In this document: piece after piece, positions 35,767-47,824 of the stretch
Layout: each line of letters begins with the position of its first letter
Numbering within the stretch: the first letter of the stretch is position 1
The notes under the pieces: model-generated
Databases searched by the model: none
What the model was told of the DNA's origin: nothing
What the model saw: the letters and a program-made list of their open reading frames with translations, nothing else
Position numbers and translations under genes: made by a program
From: Bremia lactucae
Taxonomy: Eukaryota > Oomycota > Peronosporomycetes > Peronosporales > Peronosporaceae
Direction of reading: 5' to 3'
DNA length: 64,000 nt
NCBI RefSeq assembly: GCF_004359215.1
Contig: NC_090617.1
Span: forward strand, 2,862,356 to 2,926,355

Positions 35767-36032
35767 AGTTGAGACTGATTCCACCAAGTTTAAAAAATCG
35801 TGTCAAGTCGTCCTTTTTTCATAAGTAAAGGGTCAATTTTGTAATTTATTCCAAGTAAATTTACAATTGGCACACGGTACCATGCACTATGTACAATCGT
35901 GTAACATCACCCTTCACATTAAAGTTGATCTGCTCTTAGAGCAGATATTGTATACAGGAGACCGTCGATTCTTCCGGTGCATAAAAAGTCATACGTCATG
36001 ATATTTTCTCTTTACTCCAAGTGCTTGAAATC

Positions 36033-39000
36033 ATGGACGGCTCGCTGTGGGAGCACCAACGCGAGATCGTGGCCGTGGCGCGTTATCGTAGCGTGATGGT
36101 AAGCAGCACACAACCTGTGGGAAAGTCCTTCGTCAGCTGCACCCTGCTGTGCGAGGCGGCTGCCTCCAGTCCACTGCTGCATGCGCTAGCAGTCGCGTCG
36201 TCGCCTTCGAGTCGTTCAATGTTACAGTCTCAACTCGCAAGACTATCCGGCGTCCGCATTCTTTGCAGTGATACTGCAGAGGCAATCCAGTGGCTCGAGG
36301 ACCAAGCGTACGCTCGTGGTCAATTACAAGCTGCGCGAGGCCAAATCACGATCTTGTCGCCACTAATTCTGCAAGAATTGCTGCGCAAAAACGTATTAAA
36401 TCTTTCGGATGTCACTTTTCTTGCTGTGGAAGACTGGGACGTTGTCCACGCAGAGTTGCCATCTTTTTTTAAGTTGCTGACGGGTTTAATGAAGGAGCTA
36501 GCGTCAGCTACGTCGCTTCGAATCTTTGCAACCTCTAGACTGCCAGCATCCAAGATGGATTGGGAGCCCGTGACGAATCCATTGCTAAAGCATATCCATG
36601 TATTTAATATGCTGCCAATTTTACCATCATTCTCAATGGAGCCGTCGTTTCCGCCTTTACATTGCGAGGTATTTGAGAATAAGAGCACACGGAATGGCAG
36701 TTTTAATACAAGAGACTTTTTACTGGGCGAAAATAGTAAAAAAATAGATTTGGTACATCTTTATCGATTGGAATTGGAATTAGGAAATTCTGCAGCTGTA
36801 TACGATGAGCGGAAGAAACAAGATAAAGTCAATCGATTCATTCAGGATGCTGAAGTCGTGTATGAACATTTGGGGCAATGGTGTCTATGGAAATACATCG
36901 AAATGGAGCTGCAAATGAATTTACAAGCGTGTATTGTACTCGATCCAGACAATGTGAACAATCGAAAAAAACGCAAACAGCAGAGTTCGAATGGAGATAC
37001 GGACGATTTGGAGATTGAAGATTTAATACAAAGTGACGGTTCTAGTTTATTGGAAGAGGAAGAAATTGAGGAAGACATGGAAGAGCGTGACAGAATAGAG
37101 ACTAGTAGTGTTGCTGAGAGTGTGGAGAAAGAAGCTGTTTCTACGCAACTGACAAAGACAGAACGGTTGATTGCTCGATTTATTGGAGCCGATGTTGATA
37201 TTGAGGAGAGTACAAAGTTTAAAATTCGTCCAATTTTAAAGGTTTTGTCGTGGTTGTCGGCTCAATCAAAGCTCTGTGGGACACAAGAGGCGTCACCACG
37301 TCTTTTAAAAACGACTGAGATTGTCAAAAATCGGTTTTGCAATTCGATCGAAACAAAAGACGTTCGTGTTTGGGTCTTCCTTGAAAGACGGTGTCACTGC
37401 CGTGTCGTTGCTGAATATATTACAGCCGCGTTATTTGATTTCGATTTACCTCCAAGTTGCTGCATGCTCGGCAGTAGCAATGCTCGTATCTCTGGTTCGC
37501 TGCGATTCTCTTCGTTTTTAAAAATCATGCAAATGTTTACAAATTACGAGACAAAGATCCTGGTGACGACATCGGTGGTAATTAGTTCGCATAAAGTTCG
37601 CCTTGCTCCACCTCCGTGCGACTTAGTCGTCGTAATGAACGAATTGCTGGAGTCTAATAAATTGTACGATTATGGCAAACGGGCAGATTTGTCGAAAGGA
37701 TTTATTAAGTATATTACGGAAGATAGCGTGGTTGCTCGAAAAAAGTTTGAGGTATTAATTCGTCAAATGCAAGAACATATTCGTCTTGAGATCGAAAGCA
37801 GTCAGTCCCACGCGCCAGCTATTCAGCCAGCTTCGAGCTTGGCAAATGAAAGCAGCAGATTGCTGATGCCTTTCTCAGCCACATCGAATCCAATTGACTC
37901 TTCAGTAGCCTCATTGCAAGTCGAAAGCCACGTTTTAACAAACTTAAGACGACTGCAACCGATCGTGACTTCATATGAGCTGATAGATCACGACACGGGG
38001 GCGATTTTAAACGTGAAAAACAGCGTCTTGTGTTTAAGTAAGTTTTGTGATACGCTTCCTGGCTTGGACACGTACGACCGCCGCCCGCAGTATGTTGTCA
38101 AAAGAATATCAACAGCAAAACACATGGCCCCGTCGTTAAAACGAGCGAAGAAAAAGCTGCTGAAATACAATGCAAAGTTGACTGATAATATTGACGAGAT
38201 GAAAATTGAAGCAGTTGAGCAAGTGAAAGCAAATGCTGACAAAAATGGAGACGAGAGCGATGAAGAAGCTGTTTCGAATGGACGATTTATTTATTCAGCA
38301 ACTCTCAAATTACCAGGAGCTTTGAGAATCAAGAAACAACTGTATTCGCAACAAGTACAAAGTCAAGATGAAGCAAAGGGTATTGTTGCGTTCAAGGCGA
38401 TTGAAGAACTACTAAAGAAGGGTTTAGTGGACAAATATTTCCGATCAAAGCTCCTAGATGACCAAGTCGCTACCATTCACAAGGACGATTATGATCCTGA
38501 AACGTACAAGAGCAATAGCGAGGGTGCTGCAGGAGACGACACAATCGTGCTTGGAGAAAGCGACGAAATTCCCACAAGATATGCACAACTAACAGATCTG
38601 TCGACCCAATCGTCGTATGACTTACCGCCGGTAAGTGCAGTGGAGCTAAGTTTGCGCTCGATCCGGAGCCTTACGCAAGAAGCTGCTATTAGTAGTGAAG
38701 AAGGAGAGGAATGGTCGACAAGCATGTGTTTCTATGGTCTTAGTGGAGCGCGCTATGCTATCTTGGCGACGAATGAATTGTATACGGGCAATACCAACAC
38801 AGGCTGGCGCTACGACTTTGCAGTCAGTGGCGTGATGTCACCAGAGATCCAGCCAATTACGCTAGCAAAGCGGCCATTAACATTAACTCTTACGAAGCAA
38901 GAGCTTCACGATGTACTGCATTTTCATTTAGTAGTCATGCGTCTGGCTTGTATGGGCGTTCAGGATGCCGTGCGCGACGTGGATATTGCAAGTGACGATG

Positions 39001-40991
39001 TATGGGACGAGTTCTCGGAGCAGAATGACAAGGGATATTTAATCGTGCCGAGTATTATGAAAGAGTCAGAGAAATCATCGACACTGTCGCTAGACTGGGA
39101 CATTGTTCGCGAGATAATTGGAAAACCTTTGCTTGAACCAATCTGGCCGCTACCTACTGTTAAAGATGCGAATACAGTCGAAGAATGGATCTGCGTCCCC
39201 ACCCATCGGCTTAATGTGAGTTACGTAGTACAAGCTTTGTCTGATCGCACGGTAGATGATATTCGCAAGGAATACTTGGCTGACAATTTAGTGTGGGCAA
39301 CTCATCTTAAAAAAGGAAAGTCATCGCCAGGAAACCCAATTCTTGGTCGCTGGCATACTCGACAACAGCTCGAAGAGGCCGACGGAGACCAGCCATTAAT
39401 CTACGGTATTCAAGTGCCACCTATCGTGCCCATTATCCGTCGAGTGATGCAGCGCCATAACGACGAAGGAAGCATTGCGCAATTTAAAACCAAATTTAAC
39501 GAGCGATTCTTGATTCCGCAATACACATCACGCTTGCGGTTATCAAAGAGTCGTTTTTTCGATGCCATGGGTCTCGTTCCGCTTCTTTACGAATTCGAAC
39601 GCAAGTGTCAAATCTCACATCTCATGGAAAAGATTGGTTTGGAGCTTGATATGAATTTGTTGGATGAAGCAACGACAAAACCTGCGTACGAGCGTCTTGA
39701 AATCCTAGGTGATACGTACTTAAAACTTGAGACTTCGTGGTATATGTATGAACAACGAAAAGATATTCATCAAGAAGGGCAGCTGACGCAACTTCGTCGC
39801 GATATTATTCGGAATGATCGACTTAACCAATTTGCACTAGCTGCTCGGCTACATCATTATATTTTGTACCCCGCGGAAGTCGAGCAGCATCCATTTCAAT
39901 GCTGGAAACCTTCGTGCATGGGTAAGACGCCTGATCCGATCGTCGCTCCAGCAAAGTGGATAGCAGATGTTCTCGAAGCAATTACTGGTGCGTATTTGGT
40001 CGGTCAAGGAGAACAAGGGGCTCGCTACTTTCTGAAATGGATTGGTGTCAGTGTTCTTGAACACCCGTCGAGTAACTTTGCACGGCCGTTCTATCCGGAT
40101 TGTTTTCCTAATGAGCTATACGACGCAGCGATAACGTCGCGTGGGGGGGAACAGATTCCATTGAGTCTTAATTTTAAAATACCTCAATTCGAAGATCTTC
40201 CAAGAAGACTTATGCTCTTGCAGCAGCGATTAAAGTACACTTTTCGTAACAAGCGCCTTTTGCTCGAAGCGGTGACCCACCCGTCCGTTGGTCAACTTGT
40301 GCTGCATTTGGATCAAATGGACGCTTCTATTGCTATTGAAAGTACTGGTGAAAGTCCCATTGAAGGTCGAACACATCGTCAGAAGCGAAAGAAGACGGTG
40401 TGGAAAGGTGACTACGAGCGGCTCGAGTACCTCGGCGATGCGTTGATTGAGTACCTGACGCTATCGTACGCCTTTTTAATGTATGATCAATGGCTGCCAG
40501 GATCGCTTTCACAGTGGAAAAGCGCCACGGTCTCGAACGATGCGCTTGGTAAAACTGCACTAGCGTGGTTTGGCGTGGACGAGTGTATCTTTACAGGAGC
40601 CGTTCGTATTGATCGCGAGACAATGGAGTATGTCACGTCGATTGAGCGAAAGTATGCACGTAGTGAAGCGAGTTCGGGTCTAAGTCCGCCATTGAAAGCC
40701 GTTGGAATCTCTCAAAAACACAAGGCGAGAGGCAAAAAAACGGCCAATAGTGGAAACGATTACTCTTTGCCCAAGATGTTTGCCGATGTGTTTGAAGCGC
40801 TTGTTGCTGCCGTGTTCTTAGACTCGGGGCATGATTTGCAACTTATTCGTGATGTTTTCATGGGACCATTGTTAGAGACTGTAGGGAAAGATGCGTACGC
40901 TTACGTTTGCCATGAAAGTGGATTGGCAATCGACAATGTAGATGACGAGCTGATGGAAGATTTGATGTTTTCAAGTGATGAAGACGATTAA
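36033..40991 (+). CDS. DCL1: Dicer-like protein with degenerate helicase and two RNase III domains
   Basis: This is an RNA-silencing endonuclease that cuts double-stranded RNA into small RNAs. It is an intronless 1652-aa frame; the start is the first ATG. The N-terminal part follows a Dicer helicase layout, but motif I reads STQPVGKS (residues 24-31), motif II reads VEDWD (132-136) and the motif VI region reads YDYGKRADL. ATP binding and hydrolysis therefore look impaired. A dimerisation-type domain (YSATLKLPGALRIKKQ) lies near 752. The platform/PAZ region around 1000-1150 is not clearly recognisable. RNase IIIa (ERLEILGDTYLK, about 1219, with WIADVLEAITGAYL) and IIIb (YERLEYLGDALIEY, about 1460, with FADVFEALVAAVF, about 1583) keep the acidic residues. 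No C-terminal dsRNA-binding domain is seen. The number in the name is tentative. Confidence 0.9.
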   Translation: MDGSLWEHQREIVAVARYRSVMVSSTQPVGKSFVSCTLLCEAAASSPLLHALAVASSPSSRSMLQSQLARLSGVRILCSDTAEAIQWLEDQAYARGQLQAARGQITILSPLILQELLRKNVLNLSDVTFLAVEDWDVVHAELPSFFKLLTGLMKELASATSLRIFATSRLPASKMDWEPVTNPLLKHIHVFNMLPILPSFSMEPSFPPLHCEVFENKSTRNGSFNTRDFLLGENSKKIDLVHLYRLELELGNSAAVYDERKKQDKVNRFIQDAEVVYEHLGQWCLWKYIEMELQMNLQACIVLDPDNVNNRKKRKQQSSNGDTDDLEIEDLIQSDGSSLLEEEEIEEDMEERDRIETSSVAESVEKEAVSTQLTKTERLIARFIGADVDIEESTKFKIRPILKVLSWLSAQSKLCGTQEASPRLLKTTEIVKNRFCNSIETKDVRVWVFLERRCHCRVVAEYITAALFDFDLPPSCCMLGSSNARISGSLRFSSFLKIMQMFTNYETKILVTTSVVISSHKVRLAPPPCDLVVVMNELLESNKLYDYGKRADLSKGFIKYITEDSVVARKKFEVLIRQMQEHIRLEIESSQSHAPAIQPASSLANESSRLLMPFSATSNPIDSSVASLQVESHVLTNLRRLQPIVTSYELIDHDTGAILNVKNSVLCLSKFCDTLPGLDTYDRRPQYVVKRISTAKHMAPSLKRAKKKLLKYNAKLTDNIDEMKIEAVEQVKANADKNGDESDEEAVSNGRFIYSATLKLPGALRIKKQLYSQQVQSQDEAKGIVAFKAIEELLKKGLVDKYFRSKLLDDQVATIHKDDYDPETYKSNSEGAAGDDTIVLGESDEIPTRYAQLTDLSTQSSYDLPPVSAVELSLRSIRSLTQEAAISSEEGEEWSTSMCFYGLSGARYAILATNELYTGNTNTGWRYDFAVSGVMSPEIQPITLAKRPLTLTLTKQELHDVLHFHLVVMRLACMGVQDAVRDVDIASDDVWDEFSEQNDKGYLIVPSIMKESEKSSTLSLDWDIVREIIGKPLLEPIWPLPTVKDANTVEEWICVPTHRLNVSYVVQALSDRTVDDIRKEYLADNLVWATHLKKGKSSPGNPILGRWHTRQQLEEADGDQPLIYGIQVPPIVPIIRRVMQRHNDEGSIAQFKTKFNERFLIPQYTSRLRLSKSRFFDAMGLVPLLYEFERKCQISHLMEKIGLELDMNLLDEATTKPAYERLEILGDTYLKLETSWYMYEQRKDIHQEGQLTQLRRDIIRNDRLNQFALAARLHHYILYPAEVEQHPFQCWKPSCMGKTPDPIVAPAKWIADVLEAITGAYLVGQGEQGARYFLKWIGVSVLEHPSSNFARPFYPDCFPNELYDAAITSRGGEQIPLSLNFKIPQFEDLPRRLMLLQQRLKYTFRNKRLLLEAVTHPSVGQLVLHLDQMDASIAIESTGESPIEGRTHRQKRKKTVWKGDYERLEYLGDALIEYLTLSYAFLMYDQWLPGSLSQWKSATVSNDALGKTALAWFGVDECIFTGAVRIDRETMEYVTSIERKYARSEASSGLSPPLKAVGISQKHKARGKKTANSGNDYSLPKMFADVFEALVAAVFLDSGHDLQLIRDVFMGPLLETVGKDAYAYVCHESGLAIDNVDDELMEDLMFSSDEDD

Positions 40992-41164
40992 TTGGAATCG
41001 ATTGCAAATAGCACGATGCTTAGCAAGAAATGAGCTGTTTTGCGTAGACATTTAAAGTAGAAAAAGTGGAAATGCCGATCAATATTCACATAATTGGCTA
41101 TCGAGTTCATCAGCATTAATTGACACACAATTCCGCAAGTTCCATGTAATGGAAATAACGACTT

Positions 41165-42480
41165 TTACTGCAATTTGTCGAGAATACGCAGTCCTTGCTC
41201 GTCGTATTCTTTCTTGAGCAACCAAAACGCATCATTGTCCTTCATGACATCCGCCAAGACGCTACCGCCTTGAAACACCAAGTGTTTGCGGCGTGGCGGG
41301 TCATTAATACGCAACCGAAACTTACTCAAACGACTTTTGTCGCCCTTCAGAACGTCTGTGAGGTATCGCTGTTTAATATCCTTTTCCAAACGACTTGGTA
41401 GCCCAGGGTACATACTCGAACCCCCCGAGAGCACGACGTTTTTAAAAAAGTCCGTGCGTAGATCAATATCAGCTTTCATACACATGTCAAAGACCATGTC
41501 ACTCAGCCCCGCGCCCTCTACGTCGATTAAACTCGGATTAAACAGCGCTTCCGGTGCTTCAAACCGTTCTCGACCCAATCGAACTATACGACCATCCGGG
41601 AGCTCGTACGATTCCTCCAAAACCGTCGTTTCAAGCGCCAATTTACGCTCTGCAGCCGTGTCGTACGCCACGTAGCACCATTTCTCTTTAATTTGACGAG
41701 CCGTCTCAAAGTCCGCTGTACGATTTAAAGGGTACCCACGCAATAGCATGAGCTTGATAAGGTAATTGGTAATATGACGTCCCGCAACGTCTAAACGGCA
41801 AATCAGGTGTTGGGGTACGTAACCCTGGTACACGGGTACAACGTGCGTAACCCCGTCCCCCGTATCAATAACCACTCCTGTGGTTATCCCCTGGGCGTAA
41901 AGCGTGAGCATGGCCTGCGTTGTAATGTTGCAGCCTTCAAAGCCGTACTTTTCAAACATCGTCTCGACAAGTTTCTCGCGGTTACGCTTGGGATTCAGCG
42001 GTGGCTCTGTAAGCAGAATACGGTAGCCCTTTGGATCGATATTCAAGCGCTCCTTAAAAGTATAGTCCCACAGTTTTTCCATATCAGCCCAATTCTTGAC
42101 AATTCCGTTCTCAACGGGGTACGAGATCTCGAGGTTTGAGCGCACCGCGGCAGCCTCATCGCCAAACATGATATCCTGCAGTACAGCATCGAGACATCAG
42201 AGTGCTGCATTAAGGACGGAATGTGGCGCAAACTTCCAGTCGCACTTTAAACAAAATATCGGATTGTACAGCCTCCTCGGCACGCAGCACGGGACGTCCG
42301 ACGAGCGATGGAAAAATCGCTTTAGGGAAGTTCTCAGCAGCGAAGCCAGCCTTGACAAACTATGTCGTAACCATTGCACATGAGATATTGTCGTTGTGGT
42401 TACACCCTTCGAGTATCACTGCAGGAGAAACGTACCCCCGTACCGTTGTCGCACACGACAATCTTGTTTGCGGCCACCAT
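41165..42480 (-). CDS. ARP2: actin-related protein 2 (ARP2)
   Basis: This is a core subunit of the Arp2/3 complex, which nucleates branched actin filaments. Exons on minus are 42480-42436, 42359-42246 and 42175-41165. The introns are 76 and 70 nt and the product is 389 aa, the usual ARP2 length. It begins [15 protein letters not shown], continues [20 protein letters not shown], and includes the ARP2-specific [20 protein letters not shown]. Actin-fold phosphate loops are present ([19 protein letters not shown] and [12 protein letters not shown]). The C-terminus ends at LRILDKLQ. It is convergent with the Dicer-like gene, with 173 bp between the stops. Confidence 0.95.
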
Positions 42481-42541
42481 CGCAACTTCTCGTCGTACTC
42501 GATTTCGCTAAATTGAATCCCCCTCCTTGATAAAATCGCAC

Positions 42542-42718
42542 CTAGTTGGATAGACTACGGTACATCATAGAGTGGGATACACGCTGAGCATGCGAGATAG
42601 TCTCTTCAATGGCCTTTGGCAAGTAAGTTCCTGGCCTTCTTTTGTCAACCACAGCATATCTTCTAGATTCGACTTGCGTTGTCGTCGTGCTTGCCTTTCC
42701 TCCACATAGGAAAAACGT
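42542..42718 (-). other. possible small ORF or exon upstream of ARP2
   Basis: An open minus frame of 58 codons reads RRYAVVDKRRPGTYLPKAIE and then ETISHAQRVSHSMMYRSLSN before a stop. It lacks an ATG near its start. A TATATAA-like motif sits just upstream on minus (about 42720-42727), so the segment may only be ARP2 5' UTR. The composition looks protein-like but no family is recognised. Confidence 0.2.
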
Positions 42719-42938
42719 TTATATAAAAGGTCGTTTTGTGACGTTAGCAATGGCCCGCAAAACGGCCGGAAAAAAGGATAACCCCTCGGTCGGAAAAGTT
42801 GATGACGTGCAACATTACTTCACGCTACAAGTCCTAAAATAGAGCACGAATTAAAATAGTTTAATAACATTACAGAGTCGTCTCTCTAAGTTCTATAGTA
42901 CACGGCGTGGCGTAACAATTCTTCTCTCCCGTGCCCGA

Positions 42939-43520
42939 TTAACTCGTGGCGGAACGGGTCGTAAAGCGCGGCGGTGGACGTGCTGCCGCAGCACGTACCG
43001 CGAGCATGTCCTCCGAAACTAAAGATGATGACTGGTATGCCAGGTAGTGAGAAGCTTGACGCATACGGTGCGCTGTCTTGCAGTCGAGCCCACAGTACTG
43101 GTCGAAACGGCTTAATTCCCGCTGAAAACACTTGGAGCAATTCGTACACGAACGTTGTGCTTTACTAGGTTCATCCTTTTCGGCAAGTCGAACCGAGTCG
43201 CTCAACTCAATCAACGGGTCAAAGCCCGGAGACGTGGTCTTGTCGTTGCAATGAATGATCTCATAGAGATTGCGCTTGTTGGCACGCGGCAGGAGTTCGT
43301 CCTCGCATAGAATCGTGTCTCGAAGCTCGCGCTGGAACATAATGCGCAATTTGCCGCCCAAGTAACTGAGCGACGTGAGTTTGCGCAAGCGACTCTTGTC
43401 GTCCATCGACTTGCTTGAGCCATGGTAGGGGTCAACGTGGAAGCTACCGTGGTGGTTGTCCACCATCGGGTCTTCCTTCGTCGGCACGTGGAGCAGGTTC
43501 AGGAGTACGCTTCGCGTCAT
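42939..43520 (-). CDS. small Cys-rich (putative zinc-binding) protein
   Basis: An intronless 193-aa frame begins MTRSVLLNLLHVPTKEDPMV. Near residues 132-160 is a cysteine cluster, C-T-N-C-S-K-C followed by Y-C-G-L-D-C, arranged like a small treble-clef zinc finger. The C-terminus is Ala/Arg-rich. The N-terminal half is hydrophilic, with a conserved-looking LTSLSYLGGKLRIMFQREL. I do not recognise the family. A regulatory or adaptor role would only be a guess. Confidence 0.65.
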   Translation of the reverse strand: MTRSVLLNLLHVPTKEDPMVDNHHGSFHVDPYHGSSKSMDDKSRLRKLTSLSYLGGKLRIMFQRELRDTILCEDELLPRANKRNLYEIIHCNDKTTSPGFDPLIELSDSVRLAEKDEPSKAQRSCTNCSKCFQRELSRFDQYCGLDCKTAHRMRQASHYLAYQSSSLVSEDMLAVRAAAARPPPRFTTRSATS

Positions 43521-44695
43521 GGTTTGGATTACAGAGTGTACCCCGTCGTTACGCAGCAGCTTCTAAATTGACAACTGAGCCATTTATCCCACGGTTTTTT
43601 GGGGAGAAAGGGTGAGGGACAGAGATGGACTAGCTCAGTACTGCCCCATACTAATGTCGAGAGGCGTACATAATTCGGACGGATAAAAACACGTGAGTTA
43701 CTTCGATTACAGCAACGTTTTATACGTGTCTAAGAAATCTCCGTTTTCGGAATGAGCCAAGGTACTAATGTTCGAAATCCATCGTAAAGCGTGTGGATCG
43801 CAATGGCACGACTGCGGCGACCCATACACTCGTCTTGTTATACGTGGTAGATTTAAAAGATATCACAGATAAAGCCGCCATTAGCATGGCCACGGGATAC
43901 GATGGCAACTTTGGCATAGCGCAGAGAGGCTCGACGGCCGCGTACTTGACTAACGCATCTGATCGCTACAAAATTCCCTTTCTGCAGCGCGAGATCCGCG
44001 ACAAGTTAAACACATCAGCCTGATCAGCGATCGTGCATGGCTGCGATAGTTCAAGGGAATTCTATGCGTCAGATGCGACTGGCGCTGGCTTTTACGCCTG
44101 TGCATTGGCCGCAGCTTCTTATTATTGTACTTGATGACTTTTCAAAGTCAAGTCGTTACAAAGTGTCTCTTTTTAATGACACAAGCCCCTCCATGGTCTA
44201 AAAAACTCGCAAGTTTCATCATTTTTTTTATCAAATGTATGACTCGAGTCATTAACACATCTGGATCTCCAAGATACCACCGCCGGTCGTGCACTGTCGG
44301 AAACTCGCAGAAAAAAACCAACGACTGGAGTCTTGCATACTTTCAGCCCTGCGACGTACGCAGTTGTCTCATGTTATCCTTGCGACTGTTCCCGCTCGAG
44401 TTGAAGCAAGGCATCCGAATCGCTACTTCACACTTCCGTAATAACATAAACATTTACACAAATGAAGAATAAAATAAAACCGCATCTAAAAGACCACTTC
44501 ATTCATATAAAGCCTACTTCAGTAAAACGTCCGATCTATTTCCTGCTAGCATGCCTAACAAAACTAAAGGCGTGGCACTTAAGATGCCGCGACAACAAAT
44601 CCCCAAAGCTTCTTTAACGAATCGACACGAGACTTTCATCTTATCGCACACACACCTCGCACAAACGAGCCAGGACCTTCGATTTACCGTTCAAT
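43521..44695. other. intergenic region between the Cys-rich gene and SERCA
   Basis: A plus frame at 43793-44023 (77 codons, starting at GTG) reads KAAISMATGYDGNFGIAQRG. It has no ATG at its start and no recognised domain. Another frame at 44551-44736 is probably chance. No repeat was recognised. Confidence 0.35.
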
Positions 44696-47600
44696 TTACT
44701 GCGTCTTCTTCTCCCACTCGTCCATGCGATGCTTGAGTTCACGTGCATGGATGCGACGGCCAAGAAACTTGAGTACTTCGTCAATTAAAATCACTGGCAA
44801 GGAAAAAGCAAGCACCACGAGCCACTCGTTCAAATCCAATGGAATGACACTAAACGTGTCGGCCAATACGTCCACGTAGAGAATCACAAAGTGCATGGCA
44901 AACGAAACCACCATCGCAATAAGCAAGTACGGATTCGCCCACGGTGGCATCGTAAGCAAACTCCCGTCTTCCGAGAGTGCATTCAATGCATTAAACATTT
45001 CAATGGCCACTAAAACCGACAGTGACAGCGTCGAGGCAGTCTTTTTGCCATCGGTAAAGTAACGGCAAGGATCCTTGGAAAAATCCATGCCATCAAAATT
45101 GGCAACCGTAAAGTTTTGCCATTCGTGGCATTTGGTCCAGTGACTCAATTGATCATACGTAATAAGCGTGTGGCCATCTCCTGACGCTTCGTAGTACATG
45201 TACCAGTACGCAAAGACTCCCACACAGGCAAAACCCACGTAAATCCCAACGACCATGTACCGGAAAAACACCCACCGAGTAATCAAAGCGTCATCGCTTC
45301 GACGAGGGGGTTTCTTCATAATATCCGCATCTGGAGGATTAAAGCCCAATGCTGTTGCGGGAGGTCCATCAGTTACGAGATTCACCCATAGTAATTGTAC
45401 TGGAATCAATCCTTCCGGAAGTCCGAGCGCAGCAGTTAAAAAGATCGCAGCCACTTCACCAATATTCGACGAAATCAAGTATCGAATAAACGCTTGCATA
45501 TTGTTATAAATCGCACGCCCTTCTTCGACCGCAGCGACAATGGTAGCAAAATTATCATCCGCAAGCACCATATCTGCTGCCTCTTTGGCCACTTCCGTGC
45601 CGGTGATACCCATTGCAATGCCAATATCCGCTTGTTTTAACGCAGGAGCGTCATTCACACCATCGCCCGTCATAGCCGTGACTTCCCCAAGCTGTTTCAA
45701 CATCTTGACAAGCTGTTGTTTATGCTTTGGTTCCGTGCGTGAAAACACCATTCCATAGCCATTGGACAAGTGCTTATTACGCGTGTCGACAGGCAACGCA
45801 AAGAATTCGCCTCCAGTAAACGATCGCATCGATAAATCATCGCCTTCGTTAAAAATACCAATCTTCGCACAAATACTCTCAGCCGTGAGTTTATTGTCGC
45901 CAGTGATACAAATTACACGAATTCCCGCAGTTTGACACATGGCAATCATTGGACGCACTTCTGGACGAGGTGGGTCCAACATACTCACAAGTCCAATAAA
46001 TGTCAATTCCGACTCAATTGCGGCAAAGTGTTCCGTTTGTTCCAATTGCTTATGAGCCGGATGATGACGATCTCCATCATACGATCCCAATTCACCCGTT
46101 ACTTCCTTCTTTGCTAATGCAAGACAACGCAGTGATTTCCGTGCTAAACTCGACACGTGCGACAACAACACGTGTCGACCTGCATCCGTTAATAACTTGA
46201 CACTTCCATCGCCTAATTCCACGTGCGTACATCGATCAATCAAACCTTCTGGAGCGCCTTTCACAAGCAATACATTCGTCGCAGAGCGCGTCGCACGGTG
46301 TGGCAGTACATTTGATTTTGAACAAATGACCGACATAGATTTACGATCTCTTGAAAACTCGAGTATTGCCAATTTCTTGTTTTGTTCGGCAAGCATTTCA
46401 TTGCAAAATTGAGCGGCTTGCTCCGGATACGACGCACGTAAAGTTTGCATTTCCGCGTCTTTTACCGCATCGTGTGGAAACCCAATCTTCTCCACAAGTA
46501 CTTTTAATGCCGCTTCCGTAGGTTCTCCAATTCGTACATACTTGTCGTCGCGGTATTCAATCGCCGACTCATTACAAAGTGCACAGACTTGTTGCAACGA
46601 CAACACGGCTTTGTATTGAGCCATTGCCGCGCCTGTAATCTTCCCAATTGGAGCATACGAATGTCCTTCAACGTCATACGTTACAAGCTCCGTCTCGGTC
46701 TTCCCCAAGTGTGAAAACGTCACACACGACATTTCATTGGTCGTTAACGTGCCCGTCTTGTCCGAACAAATCACGGTCGTGCATCCCAATGTCTCGACCG
46801 ATGGTAATTTCCGTACAATCGCATTTTTTTTGGCCATTTTACGGGTTCCAAGAGCTAAACACGTTGTAATTACAGCGGGAAGACCTTCTGGAATCGCGGC
46901 GACGGCCAATGCCACGGCAATTTTAAAGTAATAGATACATCCTTTAAACACCGATCCATGCATGGGATCAAAAAAGTTCTTGTAATTAATCATCCACACC
47001 ACAAGACAGACGATAGCAATGACTTTCGACAATAATTCGCCAAATTCGTCCAATTTCTTCGTTAAAGGCGTTCGTTCTTCGTCTTTCGACGCTTCTTGAA
47101 CCGATTGTTGGATCTTACCAATCTCGGTCGTCATACCCACGTTTGTAACAACCCCCGAGCCTAAGCCATTCACGACAACCGTAGTCGCAAAGAGCATATT
47201 CGTCTTGGCTTGTATCAAATTCTCCGTACCAGAAGGCAATGCATCAATGCCCTTGTTTACTGATGTGGATTCACCAGTCATTTGCGCCTGTTCGACTCGA
47301 ATTGCAGTGGTTTTCATCGATAATAACCGCATGTCGGCCGGAATTTTGTCACCAACGCGTATCTCGACAACGTCACCAGGCACGAGCTCACGCGCTGGTA
47401 ACGTCACCATCGCACCATCACGCATGACACGGGCATTCTCGGATTGCAAGTCTTTTAACGCTTCAAGCGCCGCCTCGGCATTCGACTCTTGCCAAACGCC
47501 CACGATCGCGTTTAATACGAGAATCACGAGGATCACAAGGGGCTCGACAAACGCACCAATGCCTTCTTCGCCACTGCCTTCAAAGACTGCAAGAACAAAC

Positions 47601-47824
47601 GAAACGACGGCCGCACCGAGGAGGATTTTCACCAAAGCATCGTCAAATTGCTCCAATACGAGCTTCCATAACGGCGTGCCCTCTTCCTTGTCCAATTCGT
47701 TAAAACCACACTGGACACGACGCTTTTCGACCTCAAAAGTGCTTAGACCTCGTTCCTCAGTCACATGAAAGTGCTCAAGAACAGCCTCCGGCGTCTCGAG
47801 CTCATAGCGAAGAGTCTCGGCCAT
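44696..47824 (-). CDS. SERCA-type calcium-transporting P-type ATPase
   Basis: This P2A-type Ca2+ pump moves calcium from cytosol into the ER. It is an intronless 1042-aa frame, typical SERCA length. The N-terminus has a cation-ATPase N domain ([20 protein letters not shown]). The TGES motif (about residue 182) of the actuator domain, the phosphorylation loop CSDKTGTLT (Asp about 355), KGAPEGL of the nucleotide domain and [12 protein letters not shown] (about 718) are all intact. Membrane helix 4 carries [12 protein letters not shown], and helix 6 carries [20 protein letters not shown] with the Asn and Asp that bind calcium. The C-terminus ends KKTQ, which fits a KKxx ER retrieval signal. This is a direct sequence hint of ER location. 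Confidence 0.95.
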   Translation of the reverse strand: MAETLRYELETPEAVLEHFHVTEERGLSTFEVEKRRVQCGFNELDKEEGTPLWKLVLEQFDDALVKILLGAAVVSFVLAVFEGSGEEGIGAFVEPLVILVILVLNAIVGVWQESNAEAALEALKDLQSENARVMRDGAMVTLPARELVPGDVVEIRVGDKIPADMRLLSMKTTAIRVEQAQMTGESTSVNKGIDALPSGTENLIQAKTNMLFATTVVVNGLGSGVVTNVGMTTEIGKIQQSVQEASKDEERTPLTKKLDEFGELLSKVIAIVCLVVWMINYKNFFDPMHGSVFKGCIYYFKIAVALAVAAIPEGLPAVITTCLALGTRKMAKKNAIVRKLPSVETLGCTTVICSDKTGTLTTNEMSCVTFSHLGKTETELVTYDVEGHSYAPIGKITGAAMAQYKAVLSLQQVCALCNESAIEYRDDKYVRIGEPTEAALKVLVEKIGFPHDAVKDAEMQTLRASYPEQAAQFCNEMLAEQNKKLAILEFSRDRKSMSVICSKSNVLPHRATRSATNVLLVKGAPEGLIDRCTHVELGDGSVKLLTDAGRHVLLSHVSSLARKSLRCLALAKKEVTGELGSYDGDRHHPAHKQLEQTEHFAAIESELTFIGLVSMLDPPRPEVRPMIAMCQTAGIRVICITGDNKLTAESICAKIGIFNEGDDLSMRSFTGGEFFALPVDTRNKHLSNGYGMVFSRTEPKHKQQLVKMLKQLGEVTAMTGDGVNDAPALKQADIGIAMGITGTEVAKEAADMVLADDNFATIVAAVEEGRAIYNNMQAFIRYLISSNIGEVAAIFLTAALGLPEGLIPVQLLWVNLVTDGPPATALGFNPPDADIMKKPPRRSDDALITRWVFFRYMVVGIYVGFACVGVFAYWYMYYEASGDGHTLITYDQLSHWTKCHEWQNFTVANFDGMDFSKDPCRYFTDGKKTASTLSLSVLVAIEMFNALNALSEDGSLLTMPPWANPYLLIAMVVSFAMHFVILYVDVLADTFSVIPLDLNEWLVVLAFSLPVILIDEVLKFLGRRIHARELKHRMDEWEKKTQ

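Noticed and set aside
43793..44023. 77-codon plus frame in the intergenic region before SERCA
   Set aside because: Starts with GTG, has an upstream stop without ATG, and carries no recognised motif. Kept only as a note under the intergenic feature.
47205..47768. 187-codon plus frame opposite SERCA
   Set aside because: Shadow of the highly conserved ATPase gene. No domain and no independent start context.
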